A stretch of 64,000 nucleotides of DNA, taken from assembly GCA_021521415.1 (NCBI GenBank), contig JAIQDT010003022.1, forward strand, positions 62,001 to 126,000, written 5' to 3'. The DNA comes from Bidens hawaiensis. Its lineage: Eukaryota > Streptophyta > Magnoliopsida > Asterales > Asteraceae. The translations under genes and the position numbers were made by a program. The notes beneath the pieces were generated by a model, which made no database searches, was not told the origin of the DNA, and worked only from the letters and a program-made list of their open reading frames with translations. Below, piece after piece: positions 44,234 to 55,667 of the stretch. Positions within the stretch are counted from its first letter, which is position 1; each line of letters starts with the position of its first letter.

Positions 44234-45268
44234 TTATTGTTATTTATTTGTTGTTTTGTATACAAGATCGTGGCTTTTCTTATTATATACATATTGTTCA
44301 AATCTATGAATTTTCTCACCGACCTTTGTCTTGGTATACTTTATTTTATGAAATGTTGTAGGTTTGCATCTAGGTTGATTATGGAGCTTGTGGAGAAGAA
44401 CGTCACAAATACCTTTTGGATATTAGCAAAATGTACAATATATAATTTGCTATGTTTTGTTGTATTTGTATTATGAATATTCGTTATGTGACAATTTCGA
44501 TGTTGTGAAATGAAATGAGTTTATTAAATATCGTCGCTTTAAATAGTGTCATGTGCTTATGGGCAATCGTTACACCTCGGCATGTTCCGCCGCCTTTGGT
44601 CAGTGTGTGACAGATTGGTATCAGAGCCATGACAATAAGATAGGTGGTTAGATGTAACGACCTAGAATTGTTATGCTTAGGGTCCTATACGTGTGCTTAT
44701 ACGTGTTTACTCTATTTTTAATTGTTCATATCGCATGTTATTTATAACTTGTTTAAAATTCACCAATATCCTAAATGTTCACATACACACACTTACATAA
44801 TATTTCCAAGGTATCCTTACCTTAAAACACAAAAAGTAGTTTTCATTGTGTTTTATGGATTACAAGATAAAATTGGATCCCGTTGTTTCAAATCCCTTAA
44901 AGGTTGTGTTTATATTGGGTTTGTAGCCAGCATAGAAAACGAGACATTATAAAATGACAATTTGACAAAAATACTTGAGTCTTAAACCACAAACGTTATT
45001 GTATACTTTACTTAAATAAATGCTCAATTTGGTGTTCTGTGCTTACATGATTGTATGCTTATGTGTTTACCGATTTTGGAGGGTTGAATCATAAATCCGT
45101 GAACTATATGGAATTCTCTTATAGCACGGTGCCGTTAATGTATTTTTATTAACGACCTCATGAAAACCGAATCTATTTGGTATTCTCTTATACACGGTGC
45201 CACTATTGGTATTCTCTTATAGACGGTGCCGCTATTGTATTCTTATTAGCGACCTCATATTATCCAAA
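44216..45268 (+). repeat. Near-identical copy of 39074-40097 (gypsy LTR-leader-LTR segment)
   Basis: About 1.03 kb matches the unit nested in copia A with, by my count, roughly eight substitutions and one extra 30-40 bp tandem copy near 45190. Both ends lie at the same LTR word GACCTCATATTATCCAAA (44216, 45251). It includes the Met-tRNA primer site near 44610. It lies where the 5' LTR of gypsy D should be. Confidence 0.85.
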
Positions 45269-45651
45269 CTAAAATGGAAACAAAAGGATATTGGTGATAA
45301 ACAAAAGGATATTGCGGTGGTTCGTACACATGTTTAGACTCCAATATGTTGTTTTATCTAATAATTTAGTGTTGGAATATCAAGTCATGGTGGTTCATGC
45401 ACGATTTTTCCGACTCTATAAATCTTAAAATCTAAAATTTTCAAGCTTTAACCATCTCAAAATCTTTTATATTTGTTTTCGGTTTTGTTATTTATAAACA
45501 AAGTTTTATTTATTTTATCTAACACTAACATATTCTCCATACTAACTCTAGGATTCACAATCACAAAAAAATTTGAAATCTTATTTTATACACCCTCGTA
45601 TTCATTTCTTTTTACCCAAAACCTATCCCATTTTCTTTATAATCTTTTAGC
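45269..45651. other. Leader of gypsy D
   Basis: AT-rich, noncoding. Contains a small tandem repeat (AAACAAAAGGATATTG twice at about 45280 and 45302). The gag start Met is at 45652. Confidence 0.5.
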
Positions 45652-46830
45652 ATGCCTCAAGTTAGCTGTCATCCACGCAAGAACTCCAACCGAAGTATGG
45701 CTGCTTTCGTCGTCAAGCAAATGGCCGCGGTGATTCCCGAACTTATAACCCGAATCCAAGCTACCCAACCCGCACCCGTTGTTGCACTTGTTGAACCCAA
45801 ACCCGCATCTTACTTTTACAAGCAATTTACTAGTTCCAACCCGTTCGAGTTCCTTGAAACCAATTGTGCGACTACCTTGTTGCAATGGTTCGAATCGACC
45901 GAGAGTGTGTTCAAACACAGCGAATGCTCCGTCGCGAAAAAGACAAATTTCACGTCAAACATGTTTAGACAAACCTCTCTAACATGGTGGGTTAGTGTTA
46001 TGCACCTCCAAGGTTCGGAAACGGCTATGGCTCTTCCATGGTCTGATCTAAAGGCACTCATGATGAAGAAATTTTGTCAAAAACAAGAGCTCCAAAAGCT
46101 TGAGGAAGAATTTTGGCACCTAAAACAAGAAAGTGGTGATAACGCCGCTTACTCACTCTGCTTCCATGAGTTGAGCATCCTTGTTCCTCATTTGGTTACC
46201 CCAACCAAACGTGAAATTGATAAATACATTGGGGTTTACCGATGCAAATGCGTGACTCCGTCATGAGTAGCAAACCCGTGAATCTTGAGGATGCCATCAC
46301 TTTAGACGATGCGCTATCAGAAAATAATGTGAAGGCGGGTACTCTAACCCTCAAGAAACCGAGTGAGAAAGCCAAGTTTGAGCCAACATCTCAAGCCAAG
46401 TTTGAACCCGCACCACAAGCCATAAACTACTCTAACTCTTCCCGACACAACAACAACAACAAGAAACCCAAGACTAATTACCGAAACTTTTCCGTCACTC
46501 AACCCCAACCTCAACAACAAACCCAAGCTCCCCAAACCCGAAGACCCTACATCGGTACCATCCCACTTTGCAATAATTGCCAACGTCACCATCCGTCACA
46601 TTTTCCATGTCGCCAATGCACCATTTGTAACCGTTTTGGTCATCTCAATACCTCATGTCGATCCGCATAACCAACCCAAGCCAACCAACCTAGAACCACT
46701 CCCCAAAATGCCCAAAACTGTTATGCACCCTACCCACCAAACCAACCCCAACCACCCCGAGCTTGTTTCAATTGTGGAGATCCAAACCATTTCCGCAACA
46801 ATTGCCCTCGCCTCACTTTTTCTAACCAAA
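45652..46830 (+). pseudogene. Gag of gypsy D
   Basis: 45652-46266 encodes the gag core: PASYFYKQFTSSNPFEFLET, ATTLLQWFESTESVFKHSEC and a Leu/Gln-rich helix region (KFCQKQELQKLEEEFWHLKQ). A frame change near 46250 leads to 46242-46670, with a Pro/Gln-rich linker and Cys-rich CNNC...PCRQCTICNRFGHLNTSC. Another shift is followed by a knuckle CFNCGDPNHFRNNC at about 46764-46806. The start Met at 45652 is the first in the open frame. Gag packages the RNA. At least two frame changes make it a pseudogene. Confidence 0.8.
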
Positions 46831-47000
46831 ACATGACCGTACCCTACTACCAAATCCAAGCTTATCAAGTCCAAACCTATCAACCCCAACTTCCCCAAAT
46901 CAATGCACCACTCATCCAACCCGTCCAAGCAATCCAAGCACCTCCTCCTCCTCCGCAAAAAGCACCTCAAGTCAACCATGGCAATCAAGGGTGAGCTTTC

Positions 47001-47440
47001 ATGATGAATGCGAATCAAGCTCAAGTGGCAAACGATGTCGTGAACGATATGTTTTTGGTGAACCATCATATGGCTTCTATTTTATTTGATTCTGGTGCCG
47101 ATAGAAGTTTTATTTCTTTGAAATTTGAGTCGAAACTTGCTATGCCTCGAACTAAGCTTTCCCGACCCTTCTCCGTTGAAGTCGCCAATGGCAATTCCAT
47201 TACCATCAACTCCGTCGTCCGCAATTGTACTCTCATCCTTGCTAATCATAAATTCTCCATCGATCTCATCCGCTGCAAATGGGAAGTTTCGACGTCATAG
47301 TAGGCATGGATTGGTTATCTTTGCATCGTGCCGAAGTCGTTTGTTTCGATAAATTCATTCGTATTCCGCTAGTCAACGGTAAAATTCTTAAGGTCTTTGG
47401 AAACGCAACTTCTAGAAGACTTAATCTTATGTCGTTCTCC
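47001..47440 (+). pseudogene. Aspartic protease region of gypsy D
   Basis: VNDMFLVNHHMASILFDSGA followed by DRSFISLKFESKLA: the D-S-G-A active site and its flap-side partners are present. The next block (VEVANGNSITINSVVRNCTL) is in frame. A frame change at about 47285 separates the end, with GMDWLSLHRAEVVCFD. The family cuts the Gag-Pol polyprotein. A stop at about 47440 divides it from RT. Confidence 0.8.
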
Positions 47441-47491
47441 TAATCGCAACAGTACTTACGCCAACAGTACATTCTGTTTCTAGCTCTCTCG

Positions 47492-48850
47492 GTGACAAAA
47501 GACAAAAAAGAAAGAAAAACCCAAAATAGTTCCAACGTTCGTGATTTCCCCGATGTCTTTGCCGACGATGTCACCGGCCTTCCAACCTTTCATCCGATTG
47601 AATTCCGAATTGATCTTGTGCCTGACGCGATGCCCATGGCCAAGGCTCCTTACCGTTTAGCCCCGTCGGAAATGCAAGAACTATCAAACCAACTCGAAGA
47701 ACTTTCCAATAAAGGTTTCATTCGTCCTAGCTCTTCTCCTTGGGGAGCTCCCGTACTCTTCGTGAAAAAGAAGGATGGTTCGTTTCGTATGTGCATCGAT
47801 TACCGAGAACTTAAAAAACTCACCATCAAAAGTCGATATCCCTTGCCACGTATCAACGACCTATTCGACCAACTTCAAGGCGCAACTTGTTTCTCCAAAA
47901 TCGATCTTCGATCGGGTTATCATCAATTGCGTGTTCGCGAAGAAGACATTCCTAAAACCGCTTTTCGTACTCGATATGGACATTTCGAATTTTTGGTCAT
48001 GAACCACGTTTTCAAACCATTCCTTGATAAATTTGTTATTGTCTTTATTGATGATATCGTTATCTTTTCTAAATCCAAATCCGAACATGAACATCATTTG
48101 CGTTCCATTCTCGAGCTCCTGAGAAACAAAAAACTCTATGCCAAATTCTCCAAATGTGAATTTTGGCTCGAGGAAGTTCAATTTTTGGGACATATCGTAA
48201 ACGACAAAGGTATTCATGTTGATCCCGCTAAAATTGTGGCCGTTAAGGATTTGAAAACTCCAACGACTCCCTCGGAAATTCGATCCTTCCTTGGTTTGGC
48301 CGGGTATTATCGACATTTCATTTGAAACTTTTCTAAGATTTCCTTGCCTCTTACCTCCCTCACTCATAAAAGGAAACCATTCGAATGGGGTTCAAAGCAA
48401 GAGGAAGCTTTTTGTGCTCTCAAGGACATGCTTTGAAATGCTCCTATTCTAACCCTTCACGATGGAAACGACGATTTCGTTGTATTTTGCGATGCCTCTC
48501 ATCAAGGTCTCGGTTGTGTTATCATGCAACGAGGTCAAGTCATCGCTTACGCATCAAGGCAACATAAGGTCAACAAGAAGAACTACACTAATCACGATCT
48601 CGAACTTGGTGCCTCGTTTTCGCTCTCAAAATCTGGAGACATTACCTTTATGGTACGAAATGTGTGGTTTTTACCGATCATAAAAGCCTTCGTCATATTT
48701 TGACCAAAACGATCTCAACATGAGACAACGACGATGGGCCGAATTACTTTGTGATTACGATTTCGAGATTCGCTACCATCCTGGTAAAGCACATGTTGTC
48801 GCCGATTCCCTAAGTCACAAGATTAATGTTAAATCCGTCCTGCTTTTAAG
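47492..48850 (+). pseudogene. RT-RNase H of gypsy D
   Basis: The open frame 47492-48325 holds RT motifs: [73 protein letters not shown] (first Asp) and [20 protein letters not shown] (the DD box). Between FEFLVM and the following FKPFLDKF some 16-18 residues of a block conserved in all relatives are missing in frame. A stop follows GYYRHFI. RNase H then continues with NPAILTL-like, [20 protein letters not shown] and [20 protein letters not shown] in other frames. Dead through stops and deletion, though the FIDD box remains. Confidence 0.85.
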
Positions 48851-48899
48851 CGTTGTTGTTCAAACTGACCTCCAAATTCGTATCTTCCAAGCTTAACAT

Positions 48900-49997
48900 G
48901 CTTCCATTGAAGAAGGTAACATGTACGAAGAAATGTCATGTGGGGCCGAACATCAACTTGAAACTAAACCCGATGGTCTTTTTTACTTTCTCAATCGTTT
49001 GTGGGTTCCTAATCGCGTTGACCTTCGTACTTGTATTCTCGACGAAGCTCACAATTCGCGGATTCCGTTCATCCCGGTGCGGATAAGATGTATTTTGATC
49101 TTCGTGCTACCTTTTGGTTGCCGGGTATGAAAAAGGACGTAGCGTTGTTTGTATTTAAATGTCTTACTTGCACAAAAGTCAAAGCCGAACATCAAAGACC
49201 ATTTGGTCTAATCGAGCAACCACCGATTCCCATTTGAAAATGGAAAAAAAATTGCTATGGACTTAATCACTAAATTAACCAATACCCAAAAAGGCAACGA
49301 TTGTATTTGGGTGTTCATCGATCGTCTAACCAAATCTCCTCATTTCATTCCGATCCGCGAGAAGTATTCTGTCGAGAAGCTTACTCAAATCTATGTTCCG
49401 GAAATTGTGTGCCGACACGGTTTACCATTGACTATCATTTCTAATCGCGATACTCGTTTTACCTCCCATTTTTGGTGATCTCTTCAAGAAATTTGGGAAA
49501 TCATCTCGATCTTAGCACCGCTTATCATCCTCAAACGGACGGTCAATCAAAACCTACAATTCAAACACTTGAGGATATGCTACGAGCGTGTGTTCTTGAT
49601 TTCGGTGGGAATTGGGATTCTCACATTTCGTTCATCGAGTTTTCATATAACAATAGCTATCATTTTATCATTGATATGACTCCTTTTCAAGCTCTTTACG
49701 TTCATAAATGTCGATCTCCGATTAGTTGGAACGAAATCGGTGAAGCTCAATTCACGGGACCCGAAATGGTCCAAGAAGCTACCGACGTGATCGATCAAAT
49801 CCGTAAAACTCTCCGAGCCGCTAGAAGTCGTCTAAAGAGTTACACCAACAAACGGTGAAAATCGAACGAATTTAATGTTGACGATCTTGTCCTTCTAAAA
49901 GTATCTCCTTGGAAGGGGCTAGTCCGTTTTGGAAAGAAGGGTAAGCTAGATCCTCGTTTCGTTGGTCCTTTCAAAATCCTTGAACGTGTTGGGAAGG
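48900..49997 (+). pseudogene. Integrase of gypsy D
   Basis: The zinc-finger side reads [20 protein letters not shown] and [12 protein letters not shown]. The core starts [20 protein letters not shown] (first Asp), then [15 protein letters not shown] (second Asp) and YHPQTDGQSKPTIQTLEDML. Relatives have Ser-Glu-Arg where this reads Ser-Lys-Pro, so the third catalytic residue (Glu) appears to be replaced by Lys. Several stops and frame changes occur (for example after IPI at 49237 and FW at 49478). The C-terminal SH3-like part (FNVDDLVLLK, GKLDPRFVGPFKILERVG) runs into the solo LTR at 49998. Confidence 0.85.
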
Positions 49998-50410
49998 TGT
50001 AACATTCGTTATTTTTGAAACCCGTAACCCGACCCGTTTAGTTTTTTCTTTTAATCTATTTAAATTTTAAAAGATATTTGTTTTATTATAAATATATGTT
50101 ACTTTTATTAAGTTTATCTACATTTAAAACATATCCAAAACTGAGGGGCCAATTCTGTCAAATTCCCAAACTCCCCTCTTGTCTTCCTTCATTTTCACGT
50201 ACCTGCAGCCCCCCCACCCCATTCACGATTTTGACAAAAGTCAAAACCCATCTAATCAGCCGATAATCGAGGGATTGATGATATTTCTGGTTCTCTAATT
50301 AACACGTAATCAATCTATATGGTAAGAGCGACTAATTAACAGCTAATTGACGTCTAATGATTCGAATATTCATTGAGAACGAACCGCGGACCAATTGACT
50401 CATAAAACCC

Positions 50411-50418
50411 TATATAAA
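50411..50418 (+). promoter_or_regulatory. TATA box in the solo LTR
   Basis: CCCTATATAAACTCG, a good plant TATA box on the plus strand about 410 bases into the LTR. Confidence 0.5.
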
Positions 50419-50750
50419 CTCGTTTATTTTTCAATTAAACTCGTCCGCAGCTCACTCACGCTATCGCCAACCTTTACCCCATAACCAATTTGATTATCGT
50501 CACCTGTTGATATCTCGTTCAATCATCTCTTTCAGCCGGACATGTTCTGATCTGTTTAACCCCCTTTTGATCATCTTTCAAGGTAATGGAATATATGGTT
50601 TATATCGCGATTATGTGTTGTACAAAAGCCCTAAGGCTAGTTTGATTAACATTAACAGATTTGGGGCAATTGAATCTGTTAGGGTTCTTAATCAATCTGT
50701 TAATTTTGTTGTCTGTTTATATTAATTTAGTTTTGGTTTATGTTTCAAGT

Positions 50751-50823
50751 TGTTGGTTAGCCCAGCTGGTTAGAAACTTGTGTTGTAGGGTGGAGGACCC
50801 GGGTTCGATCCTCTGCAACACCA
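50751..50823 (+). ncRNA. tRNA-like segment (Pol III A and B boxes)
   Basis: A 73-base stretch with a perfect A box TAGCCCAGCTGG (50758-50769), a B box-like GGTTCGATCCT (50802-50812), ends TGTTG and CAACA that could pair as an acceptor stem, a terminal CCA, and a T-rich tract (a Pol III stop) right after. The D arm and anticodon arm do not fold well, so it is not a working tRNA as far as I can tell. It may be a SINE head or a captured tRNA in the LTR. Confidence 0.5.
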
Positions 50824-51016
50824 GTTTTTCTTTTTCTTTTTTTATTTTCTTTGTTTTAGTTAAATTTTATTATTTTAAGATATAGATATAATAAAAACTA
50901 ATAGTTTTACACTTGTTTTAATGAACCGAACCCCCTTTAAACTCTTAAAGGGATTTTTCTTTGTAATTATATATCATTAATAAATTTTTATCGTATCGAT
51001 TTAAGAAAAATACCCA

Positions 51017-51053
<37 letters not shown>

Positions 51054-52037
51054 AAAAGAGATAATTAAACTAAAAAAGAGTTTTACTTGTCTATACGGCT
51101 CGATTATAAACCGTCAAAAAAAACTCCATTAATAAATATAATCTAATCTTATTATTGAAATATTTTAGACTAATCATTTACGCGTTTATTTTTAACTCTT
51201 GTAAAATATAAAATATAGTTATCAATCCCCAAATCCGTTATAAACCCTTGTCATCGAGTCTTGTTCGGTTTATCGTTAGATCATTCATTTTTGTACCTTT
51301 AAAAATTAGGACATAACATCGAGACTTCTCGTGGAACTAACTAACGTGTTCGATTTAACCGCCTACCTGTTACCACCGTTATGTTATCGTCTATCAAATC
51401 CAAGGTGAGTTTACATATCCCCCTTTTTTCCATCTTTTATATTTTGAGGGTAGCATGTATACTTTATTTTACTTATTTTTATTTCACATCTATTCAAAGC
51501 ACAATTCAATATATGTTTATGTGTGATCATTGCATGCTCTATGATAATGTTCTATGTGCTTAATTGTTTATTTTATGTTTGGTGGTTGGTATCTCATCCT
51601 CTTCTATCCTCATCTATTATGATCATACATTTACCCAAGTACGTTGATTTCGTATCAGTAAGAACGGGTCCACATCTATTTAGTTGTTTACATTTTCATA
51701 AAAATTGCAATACTCATCATTTACATATGAATTGTGATTTATCTATATAAAACTAAAACTCATGTATTCTCACCAACATTTGTGTTGACAAACTCTATTT
51801 TTATACATGCTACAGGTACAAGTAATTTACATTGATCAATATTGAAGATATTAGTTTTTACCTTAGGATATTTATCCAAACAATAAATATGATGTAATTG
51901 TTTTGATTATTATAACTGTGTACTTGTTTTGATATTAATGAATTAAATAATTATTGTCACTTTAATTAGTGTCTTTTGAGCTACTATCCAATCAATACGT
52001 TACGCCCCGACATGTTCCACCTTTGGTCGGGGTGTGA

Positions 52038-52358
52038 CAGAAGGTAGCTTATCGACTCGAACTACCACAAGAACTTGCTGGTGTTCATCCGACATCTCAT
52101 GTTTCGAACCTTAAAAAGTGCTTAGCCGAGGCTAATCTCCATATACCTCTTGACGAAGTGCATGTCGATGAGTCGATGATTATGGTTGAACGACCCGTTG
52201 AGATCATGGATCGCAACGAGAAGAAAACCAAGCGTAGTCGTATTCGTTTAGTCAAAGTTCGATGGGAATCACAGCGCGGTGCAGAATTCACTTCGGAACG
52301 AGAAGACGCAATGAAGGAGAAGTATCCACATTTGTTTGCATCGTCGTTTTCGTCTTAA
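52038..52358 (+). pseudogene. C-terminal chromodomain-like end of gypsy D pol
   Basis: Reading resumes after the solo LTR: LPQELAGVHPTSHVSNLKKC, LHIPLDEVHVDESMIMVERP, VEIMDRNEKKTKRSRIRLVK and VRWESQRGAEFTSEREDAMK, ending LFASSFSS at a stop at 52356. The P-V-E-I-M-D-R ... VKVRW ... EFTSERED pattern is that of the chromodomain-like tail of Tekay/Del chromoviruses, which helps steer integration to chromatin. The frame meets the integrase frame across one GAAGG copy. Confidence 0.75.
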
Positions 52359-52391
52359 TTTCGGGACAAAATTTTCTAAAGTAGTAGGTAC

Positions 52392-53111
52392 TGTGATATT
52401 CGTCAATTTCGGGTCTAGAATAGTATTCGCTTTGTAAACTTTTATCATGTAAACCGACCTGTTTTGTAAACCAACACTTTGGAAATAATTAAAATTATGG
52501 ATGTTATGTTACAATATTGTTTTACACTTGTTGGGTCTTGAAAACATCCTTTTCGGTCTTTGAAACGTGTAAAAATAACTTAAAACGAACTACAGGGGTC
52601 AAATATGCCATTTTGGGAAACTTGAAAAGCCTGGTAACCAACCCCATCGCGCTACATGATGGGGATACCACCCCTTGGTCGCGTATCACGACGAGGGGAC
52701 CTGCAGCAGCTGCATATTTTGTTGTTTTGTGTTAGTTTTTTACCCTTATCTCATGCAAACTCTTGATATAAACACCCATATTTGACCCAACTCCTTCCCC
52801 TATATATACACCACTATTCTCATCCATAATTCCCTGATACATCTCTCATTTCTCTCTCAAAACATCAAAGATTCAAAAGTTGTTTATTAGTTGTTCTTGA
52901 GTGTTTGACTTCTAAAAGTCAAACTGAGTTAAATCTTTCATTCTAATTTGTTTATCTAACCTTATTAATACTTGTTTATGGTGGCACAACATATATAAAA
53001 TATAATACCCCTTGTAACCTTTGGTAGTTACTTCTCCGGCTCCGGTTGGTGAGGTTTCGGACCTCGTAAGGCAAGGCTTCATGGAGAACTTCATGGAGAA
53101 CTTCGTGTTCT

Positions 53112-53153
<42 letters not shown>

Positions 53154-54366
53154 TTATCTAAATTTATTATTTCTTACTAACTATGCTTAACTTCTGCTCA
53201 TTTTAGTTTGTTAGTCACATATACATGTCTTGGGTATGTGGAAACCATCTATGAACTTATTGTGAGATGGAAACCGAACCAAACCGAGCATTTGTTAAAA
53301 AGACTTGTTGTTGACTTTTTATTTGTAGAACTTAAATATTTTCATTTGTACATTAATATACAAAGTCTATGATATATGGGTATGTGGAATCCATCTATGA
53401 ACTTATTGTGAGATGGAAACCGATCCGATTTTTACTCGCTTAAGACACACAAGTGTGTTTTTAGCTATCTAGACTTGTATATTTCTTTAAAAATAGTTTA
53501 CAAACTGATTTTAATTATTTTCTAAAGTACTTGGAAATGTTGGATCCAAGTTGGTCTCATAACATAGTTTGGACCGACAAAACCGAACACTCGCTTAACG
53601 TAGTTTTTTGGTTCTAAAACAATAGATCTACATACTTGGTTAAGTATTATTATATTTTAATGAGTTATCTCATAACAATTAATATTTTGGAAAGTTGACT
53701 TTCGGTTTGACCATTTGTCAAGACCTGAACCAACAACCCGAACACTCGTTAAAGACCCGTTTTATTATCTTTAGCCCAATGGAACTTGAATTTTAGTATT
53801 TTTCCCACCTTATTACTTAATATTGGTTAAGTAAATATTAAGGTTAGATACTTTAACCCGGTTTCGAACAAACTTACATTTTAAAGGGTTATTATTATAA
53901 ATTCTTAAATAGTTACTTTTTAAACCTTGAACTTTAATTGTCTACTCTTTGCAACAATTAATTTATTTAAAAATCTTCAAGACAACCTTTCTAAATCCAA
54001 GACTTTCTTTTATTTTAGCTTCATACGTTAATCCCTTCGCTCTGGCAAATCTTCAATTTACCAACCTTTGAAGTTTATTACTTGAACTTGAGTACATTCA
54101 TCCCCCGTTTTCTATCTTTTATTTTGGGGGTGACATTTCATACTTATTCAAATTAAATGCTTTATACTTGAGTCTTAAACCACAAACGTTATTGTATACT
54201 TTACTTAAATAAATGCTCGATTTGGTGTTCTATGTTTACATGATTATATGCTTATGTGTTTACCGATTTTGGAGGGTTGAATCATAAATCCCTGAACTAT
54301 ATGGTATTCTCTTAAAGGACGGTGCCGTTAATGTATTCTTATTAACGACCTCATGAAACCCAAATC
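52392..54366 (+). repeat. 3' LTR of gypsy D, truncated by copia C
   Basis: Starts TGTGATATTCGTCAATTTCG after a purine-rich AAAGTAGTAGGTAC tract. It matches 37590-39023 of the nested unit, with an extra 530 bases at about 52705-53235 that contain the TATA box (52801-52808), a 5' UTR-like segment and a (TA)n run (53116-53151). The last third, including the LTR end, lies beyond copia C. Confidence 0.85.
52801..52808 (+). promoter_or_regulatory. TATA box of gypsy D LTR
   Basis: CCCCTATATATACACC. It sits in the 530-base block that the unit nested in copia A lacks, so that copy has probably lost its promoter. Confidence 0.5.
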
Positions 54367-55495
54367 TGTCAAGTCCCTGATTGTTGGTAGATCGTTAACA
54401 AATTTGGTCATAACTCACACAATTAAGTGTTGACAAGAGAGTTAATGACGGGTTGCTATATTTAGTAAGAAAACCATTTGATAAAGGCAGAATCAATAAC
54501 AAACGATTTAGTTGCTGAACAGTTAATCAAAGATAACTAACACATCAGATTCACTCAAAAGATTTCCATTTATATAATATCAAATCATAAAAACGATAAT
54601 CTATCTAGGGTTTCTTGATGTAAAGTTGTATCCGTACAATTCTAAGAATGGTTGTGTGTCACAAAATATTCTCTCTTAAATTCGTATACAGCCGCTCTCC
54701 TAGAGGTGTGCCCTAAATATTCATTTTATAGGCCTGACTCCTCTGGACAGCTGTCATTCCTTCTAGAAACCCTAAATATAACGTACATATTCATATTACA
54801 TATCCAAAATTATCCTATGTGTAAAACAAGTCTTCCGGGTAGGCTTTGTAGAAGAAAACTTCTCCGAGTAGACTTTGTGCTCTGCCTTCCTTGTTAGACT
54901 CGGTAACCTTGAAGTGTGCCTAGGAATAGTTTTCCGGGTAGACTTTACTTGGAAGGAAGATAATCACCAAGAAGACTTCAATCTTCTTGATTATATCAGA
55001 CTTTGCCCGACATAATCCAACGAGCAACCTTGTTCTTCAATGGTCCCAACAACTCCTTGCTTGGAATAAGCTTATTAGCAAAGTGTGCTTGGGAGCGCTG
55101 TACCTTGCTTGAGTTGAACCCTACCCGATGTTACTTGAGATATTTTATTAAACATCAAGCTTACTCGGACCACTGTATTATTAAAGAATACCTTGCCCGA
55201 TCTTCCAGTCACTTGACTTCATGAGCTTGGTTAGCCAAGAGTTAACTCTGACATAAACCTTACTCGGATATGAAGAACAAACCCGCTTGATATAGTGAAC
55301 CCTGCCCGGGTAAACACTAAAGAAGACTTCAAGAAGAAAACCTTGCCCGATAGGCAAAATATCATGCCCGGCTGAGTAAAACCTTGCTCGGATGTCTCAG
55401 GTGTGCCCGGTTCCATACTTAACAATATTTCAGGAGGTTGAGAAGATTCTAGTCTTCCTTGTAGTTAGGTTGTTGGGTCAAATCTGGACTCAACA
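54367..55495 (-). repeat. 3' LTR of copia C
   Basis: 1,129 bp. Minus strand TGTTGAGTCCAGATTTGACC at its start and GGGACTTGACA at its end. Rich in TGCCCGG words (CCTTGCCCGATAGG, CATGCCCGGCTGAG, CCTTGCTCGGATG). Closest to the LTR of B. Confidence 0.88.
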
Positions 55496-55667
55496 ATCTC
55501 CCCATAGATTGGAACACCTCAGCTGTCCCAAAACACCTCTATGGTTACTTACATATAGGTAAACTACACATCAAATCAAAAGTAACTTTTACATATTCAA
55601 AAACATAAACAAATTACATAATCAAAGAGTGTCCGAAGACATTACAAAATAAAGCCTATTCTAAAGA

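Larger units (their letters stand above)
49998..52037. mobile_element. Solo LTR of a second gypsy family, GAAGG target duplication
   Basis: 2,040 bp, TGTAACATTCGTTATTTTTG at the left and GTCGGGGTGTGACA at the right. GAAGG flanks both sides (49993-49997, 52038-52042). No internal genes. It has a TATA box, a tRNA-like segment and a (TA)n run at about 51017-51050. It carries the same 3' end sequence (GTTCCACCTTTGGTCGGGG) as the D-type LTRs but differs in the rest. LTR-LTR recombination is the usual origin of such solo LTRs. Confidence 0.92.
44216..54366 (+). mobile_element. Gypsy element D (chromovirus), both ends damaged
   Basis: Plus-strand gag, protease, RT, RNase H, integrase and chromodomain-like tail, 45652-52358, then the 3' LTR. 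The 5' LTR is replaced by the 1.03-kb rearranged segment. The 3' LTR (52392-54366) is cut by copia C. A solo LTR of another gypsy family (49998-52037) interrupts the gene between integrase and the chromodomain-like end. Confidence 0.85.

Noticed and set aside
50751..50823. Annotation as a functional tRNA gene
   Set aside because: The D and anticodon arms do not pair properly and no convincing anticodon loop exists, so I list it only as tRNA-like.
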